A program made the translations under genes and the position numbers. The notes under the pieces are model-generated. The model saw only the letters and a list, made by a program, of their open reading frames with translations. It did not search any database and was not told the DNA's origin. A stretch of 64,000 bases of DNA from JACCTU01 sp963848525 (GTDB lineage: Bacteria; Actinomycetota; Thermoleophilia; Gaiellales; Gaiellaceae). Shown in pieces: positions 32,916 through 40,819 of this stretch; within the stretch, counting starts at the first letter, position 1, and every line of letters begins with the position of its first letter. The stretch lies in NCBI GenBank assembly GCA_963848525.1, contig CAWKDZ010000002.1:372001-436000 (forward strand), in the 5' to 3' direction.

Positions 32916-33774
32916 GGCCGCCGGCGCGCGGCTCGACCGGTTCCTCGCGTCGCTCGAGGAGCTCGGCTCCCGCGCCGTCGCCGAGCGCCTGCTGAGCGCC
33001 CGCGCCGTCACCGTCGACGGCCGGCGTCGCGCTAAGAGCTACCGCGTGCAGGAAGGGGAAGAGGTGTGGTTCGAGCTTCCCGACCGCGCCGCACCGCGCT
33101 CACCGGAGGTCGACGTCGCGGTCGCGTACGAGGACGAGCATCTCCTCGTCGTCGACAAGCCGGCGGGTGTCGTCGTCCACCCCGGCGCCGGGCACGCCGA
33201 GGGCACGCTCGCGCAGGCGCTGCTGGCACACGGCGCGGCGGGTGGGGAGGAGGAGCGCGCGGGGATCGTCCACCGCCTCGACCGCGACACCTCCGGCCTG
33301 CTCGTCGTCGCGCGCTCGCCCGAGGCACACGAACGGCTCGAGGCCCTCGTCCGCGCGCGCGGCCTCGAGCGCGAGTACCTGGCGCTCGTGCGCGGGAAGC
33401 CCCGCTCGCGCGCGGGCAGGATCGAGGCCCCGGTGGGCCGCGACCGGCGCGACCCGACGCGGGTGTCGCTGGACACCGAGACGCCGCGCGAGGCGATCAC
33501 GCACTTCGAGCTCGAGGAGCTACTCGCCCGCCACGCGCTCCTGCGCGTCCGGCTCGAGACCGGCCGCATGCACCAGATCCGCGTCCACCTCGCCGCGATC
33601 TCGCTCCCGGTCGTCGGCGACCCGGTCTACGGCGTCACCGGCGAGCTCGAGCTCGCGCGCCAGTTCCTCCACGCTGCGCGGCTCGCCTTCCCGCACCCGT
33701 TCGGCGGCGAGCGCGTCGACGTCGCGTCGCCGCTTCCGCCCGACCTCGCCGAGGCGCTCGAACGTGCACGCTGA
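32890..33774 (+). CDS. rluD: RluD-family 23S rRNA pseudouridine synthase with S4 domain
   Basis: Isomerises uridine to pseudouridine in 23S rRNA. The frame has an N-terminal S4 domain (ARLDRFLASLEELGSRAVAE, LLSARAVTVDG) and the catalytic motif GIVHRLDRDTSGLLVVARS, then LETGRMHQIRVHLA. The S4-containing frame is open from 32884, but between the in-frame stop at 32881 and the S4 domain there is no ATG, GTG, TTG or CTG; ATC at 32890 is the nearest candidate. GTG at 33046 would delete the S4 domain. Either an unusual start or a small sequence error. Confidence 0.88.
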   Translation: MALVRVPAEAAGARLDRFLASLEELGSRAVAERLLSARAVTVDGRRRAKSYRVQEGEEVWFELPDRAAPRSPEVDVAVAYEDEHLLVVDKPAGVVVHPGAGHAEGTLAQALLAHGAAGGEEERAGIVHRLDRDTSGLLVVARSPEAHERLEALVRARGLEREYLALVRGKPRSRAGRIEAPVGRDRRDPTRVSLDTETPREAITHFELEELLARHALLRVRLETGRMHQIRVHLAAISLPVVGDPVYGVTGELELARQFLHAARLAFPHPFGGERVDVASPLPPDLAEALERAR

Positions 33775-34222
33775 GGACGAGGCGTGGGCAGAGCTGACGC
33801 CGCGCGACGTCGTCCAGCTGCTCGCGCACGTCTCGATCCCATGGTGGATAGCCGGCGGCTGGGCACTCGAGCTGACCGGCGACCCGCCGCGGCGGCACGC
33901 CGACGTCGACGTCGCCGTCCTCCGTCCCGACCACGAGCAGCTGCTCGTCGAGCTCTCCGGCTGGGACCTCGCGATCGCCCACGACGGCCGGCTGCGCCCA
34001 TGGCGCGGCGGCGCCGTCGAGCTACCCGCGAACGCCGTCTGGGCGCGGCAGGATCCGTCAGGCCCGTGGCAGCTCGACCTCAAGCTCGAGCTCGTCGAGG
34101 GCGGCGAGTGGGTTTACCGGCGCGATCCGTCGATCCGCAGGCCCGTTGCCGAGATCGGCGCAGTCACCGACGGGATCCCGCACCTCCGCCGAGAGCTGGC
34201 CGAGCTGTACGCCCGCCGCTAA
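33764..34222 (+). CDS. Nucleotidyltransferase-fold protein (aminoglycoside adenylyltransferase-like)
   Basis: A 152-residue protein with the minimal nucleotidyltransferase signature WWIAGGWALELTGDPPRRHA followed by DVDVAVLRPD (GG...DxD), as in ANT(2'')/LnuA-type enzymes. Such chromosomal homologues are common and a role in drug modification cannot be claimed. GTG at 33764 overlaps rluD by 11 bases; the stop shares CTAA with the convergent diguanylate cyclase gene. Confidence 0.8.
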   Translation: MHAEDEAWAELTPRDVVQLLAHVSIPWWIAGGWALELTGDPPRRHADVDVAVLRPDHEQLLVELSGWDLAIAHDGRLRPWRGGAVELPANAVWARQDPSGPWQLDLKLELVEGGEWVYRRDPSIRRPVAEIGAVTDGIPHLRRELAELYARR

Positions 34223-35154
34223 TCGACGGCTTTCGCGCGCTTCGCCTCGTAGAGCCGCTCGTCGGCGACCCGGAAGAGCCCGTCCGCCGAGACCGCGTCG
34301 TCGGGATAGCTCGCGAGTCCGACGCTGAGCGCGAACCCGTCCGGGAGCCGTCCACCCGCGACCTCCTCGTCGAGCAGGTCGTTGAAGCGAGCGAGGAACC
34401 TGCCGCCCGTCTCGAGGTCACTCTCGATCAGGCACACCGCGAACTCGTCTCCGCCCAGACGCCCCGCGACGTCCGAGGCGCGTAGCGACTCGGCCATGAT
34501 CGAGGCGACACGCCGCAGCACGCGGTCGCCCTGCGGATGGCCGAGCGTGTCGTTGATCTGCTTGAAGTCGTCCACGTCGACGTAGACGAGCGTGAGCCCG
34601 CGCTCGTAGCGACGCGCACGGTAGAGCTCCTCGTCGACCGCCCGGCCGAACGCGGCGTGGTTGAGCAATCCGGTCAACGGGTCGCGGCGCGCCTGATCCG
34701 AGAGCTCGGCAGTCGCGCGGTCGAAATAGGCGACGACGCACTCGGCGACCAGGACGTCGAGACTGTCGTTCAGCCGGCGCTCTGCCTCGAGCACCTCGCC
34801 CCCCGTGAACGCGGCCGCACGCTCGGAGACGAACCTCCAGATCACGCGCCGCAGGAGCAGCAGCTCGGTGACGATCTCGCGCGGCGCGAACCCGAGCGCC
34901 TCACGTTCGCGCGCGTGGTCACGGACGCGTGCGGCGAGCGGCCCGCCGCGCCGCATTCGTCCCGTCTCGGGCTCGGCGAGCTCGTTCGCGAGCTCGACGA
35001 TGAAGGTGGGCACGTCGCCGAGCTGCCCGACCTGCCCGAGCCGCTGGAGCGACGGGACCGCGTCGTCGCGCATGCCCTCCTCGACGACGGCGAGGGCGAG
35101 GTCCCAGGCGGCGTCGCGAATCTCGTCCGCGAGGCCTTCGAGGGCGTCGGCCAT
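34219..35154 (-). CDS. Diguanylate cyclase (GGDEF) with helical N-terminal sensor
   Basis: Makes cyclic di-GMP. The 311-residue protein has a helical N-terminal region of ~150 residues resembling RsbR-type co-antagonist or globin-like sensors, then a GGDEF domain: DPLTGLLNHAAFGRAVDEEL, YVDVDDFKQINDTLGH, and the intact active site RLGGDEFAVCL. RASD five residues upstream of GGDEF fits the inhibitory I-site. No membrane segment is seen. It is a likely c-di-GMP source for the RsiG-type sensor encoded at 60.6 kb. Confidence 0.92.
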   Translation of the reverse strand: MADALEGLADEIRDAAWDLALAVVEEGMRDDAVPSLQRLGQVGQLGDVPTFIVELANELAEPETGRMRRGGPLAARVRDHAREREALGFAPREIVTELLLLRRVIWRFVSERAAAFTGGEVLEAERRLNDSLDVLVAECVVAYFDRATAELSDQARRDPLTGLLNHAAFGRAVDEELYRARRYERGLTLVYVDVDDFKQINDTLGHPQGDRVLRRVASIMAESLRASDVAGRLGGDEFAVCLIESDLETGGRFLARFNDLLDEEVAGGRLPDGFALSVGLASYPDDAVSADGLFRVADERLYEAKRAKAVD

Positions 35155-35170
35155 CGCCGGAGGATGCCGC

Positions 35171-35306
35171 TAGAATCGCCCTTCGTCCACCCTTCGACCC
35201 GGCGGGGCGAACTCGGGTGGCGGTGCCGGGATGCTCGATCCCGGTTCCAGCCGAGCCCGCCGGCGGAAGTGCAAACGAAACCGAGAAAGGGGCTGATCAG
35301 CCAGCC
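35171..35306 (+). promoter_or_regulatory. Promoter and structured leader of rpsB
   Basis: TAGAAT at 35171-35176 is a near-perfect -10. The resulting leader of about 120 bases contains a hairpin CCGGGAT/ATCCCGG near 35228-35246 enclosed by CTCGGGT...GCCGAG-type pairing, and AGAAAGGGG before the start. An autoregulatory ribosomal-protein leader is possible but not matched to a known motif. Confidence 0.5.
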
Positions 35307-36140
35307 ATGTCCGTCGTCAGCATGAAAGAGCTCCTGGAGTCGGGAGTCCACTTCGGCCACCAGACCAGGCGCTGGAACCCCAAGATGCGGCGCTTCATCT
35401 TCAGCGAGCGCGGCGGCATCTACATCATCGACCTCACCCAGACGCTGGAGCTCCTCGAGGAGGCGCACGCGTTCGCGAAGAACCTCGCCTCCCGGAACGG
35501 CACGGTCCTCTTCGTCGGCACGAAGAAGCAGGCCCAGGACGCGGTCGAGAACCACGCCAAGCGCGTCGGGATGCCGTACGTCAACCACCGGTGGCTCGGC
35601 GGCCTGCTCACGAACTGGCGCACGATCCATAACCGGATCGACCGCCTGCACGAGCTGCGCCGGCTCAACGAGGAGGGTCAGCTCGACCTGCTCCCGCCGA
35701 AGGAGCGGATCCAGCTGCTCGGCCAGCTCGAGAAGCTCGACGCGAACCTCGGTGGCGTTGCCGACATGCGCCGCCAGCCCGACGCGGTCCTCATCCTTGA
35801 CCTGCGCAAGGAGCAGCTCGCCGTCAACGAGGCGCGGCGGCTCAACATCCCGGTGATTGCGCTCGTCGACACGAACTGCGATCCGGACGAGGCCGACTAC
35901 GTCGTTCCCGGGAACGACGACGCGATCCGGGCGTGCGAGCTCGTCACGCGTGTCGTGGCGGACGGGATCGCCGCCGGTAAGACGGGGGTGACCGAGCAGG
36001 AGCTCGCCCAGCGCCCGGCCGAGGAGGCTCCAACAGAAGAGGCGCCGGCTGAGGAGACGACCCCGGAGGGCGACTACGAGCAGGTCTCGCAGAAGGAGGA
36101 GCCCGTCGCGGAGACCGTCACCGAGGAGGTGACGACGTGA
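35307..36140 (+). CDS. rpsB: 30S ribosomal protein S2
   Basis: Small-subunit protein at the platform side. The core MKELLESGVHFGHQTRRWNP, ERGGIYIIDLTQTLELLEEA, PYVNHRWLGGLLTNW and DTNCDPDEADYVVPGNDDAI is fully conserved; a ~45-residue acidic tail rich in Glu/Pro/Thr follows, longer than in most bacteria. ATG at 35307 fits the family start. It overlaps tsf in GTGA and opens the translation/isoprenoid cluster. Confidence 0.97.
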   Translation: MSVVSMKELLESGVHFGHQTRRWNPKMRRFIFSERGGIYIIDLTQTLELLEEAHAFAKNLASRNGTVLFVGTKKQAQDAVENHAKRVGMPYVNHRWLGGLLTNWRTIHNRIDRLHELRRLNEEGQLDLLPPKERIQLLGQLEKLDANLGGVADMRRQPDAVLILDLRKEQLAVNEARRLNIPVIALVDTNCDPDEADYVVPGNDDAIRACELVTRVVADGIAAGKTGVTEQELAQRPAEEAPTEEAPAEETTPEGDYEQVSQKEEPVAETVTEEVTT

Positions 36141-36946
36141 CCGCGATCTCGGCCACGCTCGTCAAGGAGCTCCGCGACATGACCGGCGCCGGGATCATGG
36201 ACGCGAAGCGCGCCCTTCAAGACACCGGCGGCGACGTCGACGCGGCCAAGCGGCTCCTGCGCGAGAAGGGGATGGCCTCCGCCGACAAGCGCACCGGCCG
36301 GGCCACGAACGAGGGCAAGGTCGGCTACCGGATCCAGAGCGACGGCGCCCGCGGGACGCTCGTCGGCCTCGCCTGCGAGACCGAGCCGGTCTCGAACACC
36401 GGCGAGTTCCTCGCGTTCGCGAAGAAGGTGCTGGAGGCGATCGACGAGCGGGGCGTCGGCGCGGAGACGGAGCTGGAGGACGAGCGCAAGGAGCTCTCGG
36501 CGAAGCTGGGCGAGAACATCCAGGTCGTCTCGCCGGCCCGCTTCGAGCGGATCGACACCGGCCTGATCGAGGCCTACGCGCATCCGCCCGCCAACAAGCT
36601 CGGCGTGCTCGTGCAGGTCCGGAACGGCTCGCAGGACCTCGCGCACAACCTCGCGTTGCACATTGCTTGGTCTGCTCCCCAGTGGATCGCGCGCGACGAC
36701 GTTCCCGACGACATCGTGACGGCCGAACGTGAGATTTACGCAAGCTCCGACGAGGTCCAGTCGAAGCCTGAGCAGGCCCGTGAGAAGATCGTGGAAGGGA
36801 TGCTGAGCAAGCGATTCTTCGCTGGGCAGGGCGGCGTGCTCGCCGACCAACCGTGGATCCACGACACGGCCAAGACGGTGGCGCAGGCGCTCCAGGACGA
36901 GAACGCCGAGGTCGTCGAGTTCGAGCGCATCTCGCTCGCGGGGTGA
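36137..36946 (+). CDS. tsf: Elongation factor Ts
   Basis: Nucleotide exchange factor for EF-Tu. The 269-residue protein has the N-terminal UBA-like domain with VKELRDMTGAGIMDAKRAL, GRATNEGKVGYRI and the core dimerisation domains (LVGLACETEPVSNTGEFLAF, LALHIAWSAPQWI). It overlaps rpsB and pyrH in GTGA. Confidence 0.97.
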   Translation: MTAISATLVKELRDMTGAGIMDAKRALQDTGGDVDAAKRLLREKGMASADKRTGRATNEGKVGYRIQSDGARGTLVGLACETEPVSNTGEFLAFAKKVLEAIDERGVGAETELEDERKELSAKLGENIQVVSPARFERIDTGLIEAYAHPPANKLGVLVQVRNGSQDLAHNLALHIAWSAPQWIARDDVPDDIVTAEREIYASSDEVQSKPEQAREKIVEGMLSKRFFAGQGGVLADQPWIHDTAKTVAQALQDENAEVVEFERISLAG

Positions 36947-37704
36947 GCGCACAACCACAGGCGCCCCCGACGGCCGTGGCGCCGTTCCAGCGCGTGCTGC
37001 TCAAGCTCTCTGGCGAGGCGCTGATGGGGCCGCTCGAGTTCGGCATCGACGCGCGCACCGTCGACGCGATCGCACGCGAGATCGTCTCGGTTGTCGAGGA
37101 CACGCGCGTCGAGCTCGCTATCGTCGTCGGCGCGGGGAACCTCTACCGCGGCCTCGAGGGAGCCGCCCACGGGATGGAGCGGGCGACCGCGGACTACATC
37201 GGGATGCTCGCGACCGTGATGAACTCGCTGACGCTCCAGGACGCGCTCGAGCGCGCGGGCGCCGAGACGCGGGTGCTCTCGGCGATGGAGGTCGCCGAGG
37301 TCGCGGAGCCGTACATCCGCCGGCGCGCGATCAGGCACCTGGAGAAGCGGCGCATCGTCATCTTCGCCGCCGGCACCGGGAACCCGTTCTTCACGACCGA
37401 CACGGCCGCAGCGCTGCGCGCGCTCGAGATCGGAGCGGAGGCGATCCTGATGGTCAAGCACGGCGCGGGCGGCGTCTACTCGGCCGACCCGAACGTCGAG
37501 CCCGACGCCGAGTTCATCCCCGAGCTGACGCACCTCGACGCGATCGAGCGCGGCCTGAAGGTGATGGACACGACCGCGCTCTCGCTCTGCATGGACAACG
37601 AGCTCCCGATCTACGTCTTCGGGGGCGCCGACGGCAACCTGCGCCGGGTCGTCGCGGGCGAGCGCGTCGGCACGATCATCGCGACGGAGAAGGAGGCGAA
37701 TTGA
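36943..37704 (+). CDS. pyrH: UMP kinase
   Basis: Hexameric amino-acid-kinase-fold enzyme making UDP from UMP. VLLKLSGEALMG, VVGAGNLYRG, DYIGMLATVMNSLTLQDALE and GTGNPFFTTDTAAALRALEI are the family motifs. The GTG start gives a ~15-residue N-terminal extension. It overlaps tsf and frr. Confidence 0.97.
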   Translation: MSAQPQAPPTAVAPFQRVLLKLSGEALMGPLEFGIDARTVDAIAREIVSVVEDTRVELAIVVGAGNLYRGLEGAAHGMERATADYIGMLATVMNSLTLQDALERAGAETRVLSAMEVAEVAEPYIRRRAIRHLEKRRIVIFAAGTGNPFFTTDTAAALRALEIGAEAILMVKHGAGGVYSADPNVEPDAEFIPELTHLDAIERGLKVMDTTALSLCMDNELPIYVFGGADGNLRRVVAGERVGTIIATEKEAN

Positions 37705-38261
37705 CAGTCGAGGAGCTGATCCAGGACGCGCAGCGGCGCATGCACCACTCGGTCGAGCACGCGCGCAACGAGTTCAACACGGTGCGGACGGGCAGGGCGT
37801 CGGCCGCGCTGCTCGACCGGATCTCGATCGACTACTACGGGCAGGACACGCCGCTGAAGCAGCTCGCGACGATCAACGTGCCCGAGCCGCGCATGCTGAC
37901 GATCCAGCCGTTCGACCCGAGCTCGGTGAAGCAGATCGAGAAGGCGATCCAGGAGTCGGACCTCGGCTTGACGCCGTCGAACGACGGCAAGCTCATCCGC
38001 CTCCCGATCCCGCAGCTGACCGAGGAGCGCCGCAAGGAGCTCGTCAAGGTCGTCCGGCACCTGGCGGAGGAGGGCAGGATCGCCGTCCGCAACGTCAGGC
38101 GGGACGTGATGCACCACCTCAAGGAGCTCGTCAACAAGGGCGACGTCGGCGCGGACGAGGAACACCGGGGCGAGGACCGCCTGCAGAAGCTGACGGACGA
38201 GCACGTCAAGACGATCGACGAGGCCTTGAAGCACAAAGAGGCCGAGATTCTCGAGGTCTAG
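37701..38261 (+). CDS. frr: Ribosome recycling factor
   Basis: Splits post-termination ribosomes with EF-G. The 186-residue protein is of normal length and has NTVRTGRASAALLDRISIDY, LTIQPFDPSSVKQIEKAIQ, LPIPQLTEERRKELVKVVR and the C-terminal helix. TTG overlaps the pyrH stop in TTGA. Confidence 0.97.
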   Translation: MTVEELIQDAQRRMHHSVEHARNEFNTVRTGRASAALLDRISIDYYGQDTPLKQLATINVPEPRMLTIQPFDPSSVKQIEKAIQESDLGLTPSNDGKLIRLPIPQLTEERRKELVKVVRHLAEEGRIAVRNVRRDVMHHLKELVNKGDVGADEEHRGEDRLQKLTDEHVKTIDEALKHKEAEILEV

Positions 38262-38959
38262 TGGCGTCGGCAACCGAGCTCGCCCGGGCCGTCGCGATCA
38301 TCATGGACGGCAACGGCCGCTGGGCGGAGCAGCGAGGCCTGCCGCTCGCGGCGGGCCATCGCGAGGGGACGCGCGCGCTGCGGCGGACCGTCGAGGCGGC
38401 GATCGACCTCGGCGTCGAGTCGCTCGCGGTCTACGCGTTCTCGACCGAGAACTGGTCGCGTCCGGTCGACGAGGTCGAGGATCTGATGGAGATCTTCGGC
38501 GAGACGATCGAGCGTGAGCTGCCCGAGCTCGCCAAGGAAGGCGTGCGCGTGCGTTTCGTCGGCCGTCGCGACCGAGCGCCCCGGAGCCTGCTCGCGCAGA
38601 TGGTCGCTCTGGAGGACGAGACGATCGTGAACGACCGGCTGCGCCTCTGGATCTGCTTCGACTACGGGAGCCGCGCCGAGCTCGTCGAGGCCGCCCGGCG
38701 CATCGTCGCGAGCGGGGTCGGCGAGGCGGCGGTGGACGAGGAGCTCCTCGCCGAGCATCTGTACGAGCCGGAGATGCCCGACCCGGACCTGCTGATCCGC
38801 ACGTCGGGGGAGCTGCGCATCTCGAACTTCCTGCTGTGGCAGCTGGCGTACGCCGAGCTCGTCTTCACCGACACGCTCTGGCCGGACTTCGACGTCGGGG
38901 ATCTCCGCTCCGCCCTGGAGACCTTCGCGGGACGCCGTCGCCGCTTCGGCGGCCGATGA
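38261..38959 (+). CDS. uppS: Isoprenyl transferase (undecaprenyl diphosphate synthase family)
   Basis: Cis-prenyltransferase that makes the C55 (or shorter Z-prenyl) carrier for cell-wall synthesis. Motifs: VAIIMDGNGRWAEQRGLP, YAFSTENWSRP, and LLIRTSGELRISNFLLWQLA, YAELVFTDTLWPDF. GTG at 38261 overlaps the frr stop by one base; the C-terminus ends in arginines. Product length cannot be judged. Confidence 0.95.
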   Translation: MASATELARAVAIIMDGNGRWAEQRGLPLAAGHREGTRALRRTVEAAIDLGVESLAVYAFSTENWSRPVDEVEDLMEIFGETIERELPELAKEGVRVRFVGRRDRAPRSLLAQMVALEDETIVNDRLRLWICFDYGSRAELVEAARRIVASGVGEAAVDEELLAEHLYEPEMPDPDLLIRTSGELRISNFLLWQLAYAELVFTDTLWPDFDVGDLRSALETFAGRRRRFGGR

Positions 38960-39762
38960 GAGACCTCCTCGGCCGCATCGTTGTTGCTGTCCCGCTGCTG
39001 GTGGCGGTGCTCGCGGCTGCCTACTTCGACGGCTGGTGGCTGGTCGCGGTCGCCCTCGTCGGAGCGATCGTCGCGCTGCACGAGCTCTACACGACGATCC
39101 GGCCGTTACGGCCGCTCGTCCTCGCGGGCTTCGCGGGCGTGGTGGTGGGTCTGGTCGGCGCGCACGTGGGCGGCGTCGAGTGGCTCCTCGCCGGGCTCCT
39201 CTCGACCTTCGTGTTCGCGTTCGTGCTCTACGGGATCGCCGACACGCGCCAGTCGGGAACCGTCACGATCGCGACGACGATCCTCGGCGCGTTCTGGGTC
39301 GGCGCCGGGATCGGGCACCTGATCCTCCTCCGCGAGGTCACCGACGACGACTACTTCGGGCGGCTCGCGATCTTCACCGTCCTGCTCGCGGTCTGGGCCG
39401 CCGACACGGCGGCGTATTTCGCCGGGCGGCTGATCGGGCGCCACAAGCTGGCCGCGATCATGTCGCCGGGCAAGACGTGGGAGGGCTTCTTCGCCGGCGT
39501 GGCCGCGTCCCTGCTCGTCTGCTTCTTCGCCCTCTACCAGGACCGCGGTGAGTTCCTCGAGATCTGGGAGGCGCTCGTGCTCGGGGCCGTCCTCGTGGTC
39601 GCGGGCACGATCGGCGACCTGTTCGAGTCGGCCGTCAAGCGGGACATGCAGGTCAAGGACACGGGCCGCGTGCTCGGCGGGCACGGCGGCGTGCTCGACC
39701 GGATCGACTCCCTGCTCTTCGCCTCGGTCGCGGGCTACTACACGATCGTGGCCCTACACTGA
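38956..39762 (+). CDS. cdsA: Phosphatidate cytidylyltransferase
   Basis: Makes CDP-diacylglycerol for phospholipid synthesis. The 268-residue protein is highly hydrophobic with about seven to eight membrane segments and ends in the CdsA signature, FESAVKRDMQVKDTGRVLGG then HGGVLDRIDSLLFA. It supplies the substrate for PgsA encoded at 57.5 kb. ATG overlaps uppS in ATGA. Confidence 0.95.
   Translation: MRDLLGRIVVAVPLLVAVLAAAYFDGWWLVAVALVGAIVALHELYTTIRPLRPLVLAGFAGVVVGLVGAHVGGVEWLLAGLLSTFVFAFVLYGIADTRQSGTVTIATTILGAFWVGAGIGHLILLREVTDDDYFGRLAIFTVLLAVWAADTAAYFAGRLIGRHKLAAIMSPGKTWEGFFAGVAASLLVCFFALYQDRGEFLEIWEALVLGAVLVVAGTIGDLFESAVKRDMQVKDTGRVLGGHGGVLDRIDSLLFASVAGYYTIVALH
39755..39760 (+). promoter_or_regulatory. 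Internal -10 element before dxr (leaderless)
   Basis: TACACT, within the last codons of cdsA, ends 6 bases before the dxr GTG. Confidence 0.5.
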
Positions 39763-39766
39763 TTCG

Positions 39767-40819
39767 GTGAAGAGGATCGCCCTGCTGGGCGCGACCGGCT
39801 CGATCGGTCGCCAGGCCCTCGAGCTGATCGACGCCGACCCCGAGCTCGACCTCGTGGCCGCGACGTCGGGCTCGACGCCGATCGACGGGCTTGCCCCACT
39901 GACCCAGGTGGGCGGCGATCCGACGGAGCTGCTCGAGCGCGCGGAGCCGGACGTCGTCCTCAACGCTGTAGTCGGCTTCGCCGGGCTCCCCGCGACGCTC
40001 TGGACGCTCGAGCGCGGCGTCACGCTCGCGCTGGCGAACAAGGAGAGCCTCGTCGCGGGCGGCGAGCTCGCGCTGGCGGCGCAAGAGCGGGGCGGAGGGC
40101 TGCTGCTGCCGGTGGACAGCGAGCACTCCGCGCTCTTCCAGTGCCTCGAAGGCCGCCGCACCGACGAGGTCGAGTCGCTCGTGCTGACCGGGTCCGGAGG
40201 CCCGTTCCGCGGCCGAACCCGGGACGAGCTCGCGGAGGTCACCCCCGAGCAGGCGCTGGAACATCCGACTTGGCGGATGGGGAGAAAGATCACTGTGGAC
40301 TCGGCGACACTCGCGAACAAGGGGCTCGAGCTGATCGAGGCGCACTTTCTCTTCGGGCTGCCCTACGAGCGGGTCGAGGTCGTGCTCCAGCCGACGTCGA
40401 TCGTCCACGGGCTCGTCCGCTTCCGCGACGGCGCCGCGCTCGCGCACCTCGGCTACCCCGACATGCGTGCGCCGATCTCGTTCGCGTTGACGTACCCCGA
40501 CCGGGCGGCTACGCCGGTGCCGTCGCTCGACCTCTCGCGCCCGCTGACCCTGGAGTTCGAGCCGCCCGACTTCGAGACGTTCCCGCTGCTCCGCCTCGCC
40601 CGCGAGGCGGGCGAGCGCGGCGGCACCTACCCGTGCGCCTACAACGCCGCGAACGAGGTCGCCGTCGAGGCGTTCCTCGACGGGCGGCTCGCGTTCCTCG
40701 GGATCGCCGACGCCGTCGAGGAAGCGCTCGCGCTGGCCGACGGCGCTCCCGCCCGCGACCTCGACGACCTGGTCGAGGCGGACGCCGGCGCGAGGCGGAC
40801 CGTGGAGCAGGTCGCGTGA
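39767..40819 (+). CDS. dxr: 1-deoxy-D-xylulose-5-phosphate reductoisomerase
   Basis: First committed MEP-pathway enzyme (DXP to MEP, NADPH-dependent), target of fosmidomycin. RIALLGATGSIGRQALELI (NADPH), LALANKESLVAGG, LPVDSEHSALFQCLEG, LTGSGGPFRG and PTWRMGRKITVDSATLANKG are all intact in 350 residues. It is the sole gene of the pathway here together with ispG. GTG start; overlaps rseP in GTGA. Confidence 0.97.
   Translation: MKRIALLGATGSIGRQALELIDADPELDLVAATSGSTPIDGLAPLTQVGGDPTELLERAEPDVVLNAVVGFAGLPATLWTLERGVTLALANKESLVAGGELALAAQERGGGLLLPVDSEHSALFQCLEGRRTDEVESLVLTGSGGPFRGRTRDELAEVTPEQALEHPTWRMGRKITVDSATLANKGLELIEAHFLFGLPYERVEVVLQPTSIVHGLVRFRDGAALAHLGYPDMRAPISFALTYPDRAATPVPSLDLSRPLTLEFEPPDFETFPLLRLAREAGERGGTYPCAYNAANEVAVEAFLDGRLAFLGIADAVEEALALADGAPARDLDDLVEADAGARRTVEQVA

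Noticed and set aside
33764..34222. Acquired aminoglycoside-resistance gene
   Set aside because: The fold matches, but the gene overlaps rluD, has the same codon use as its neighbours and has no mobile element nearby; resistance cannot be claimed.
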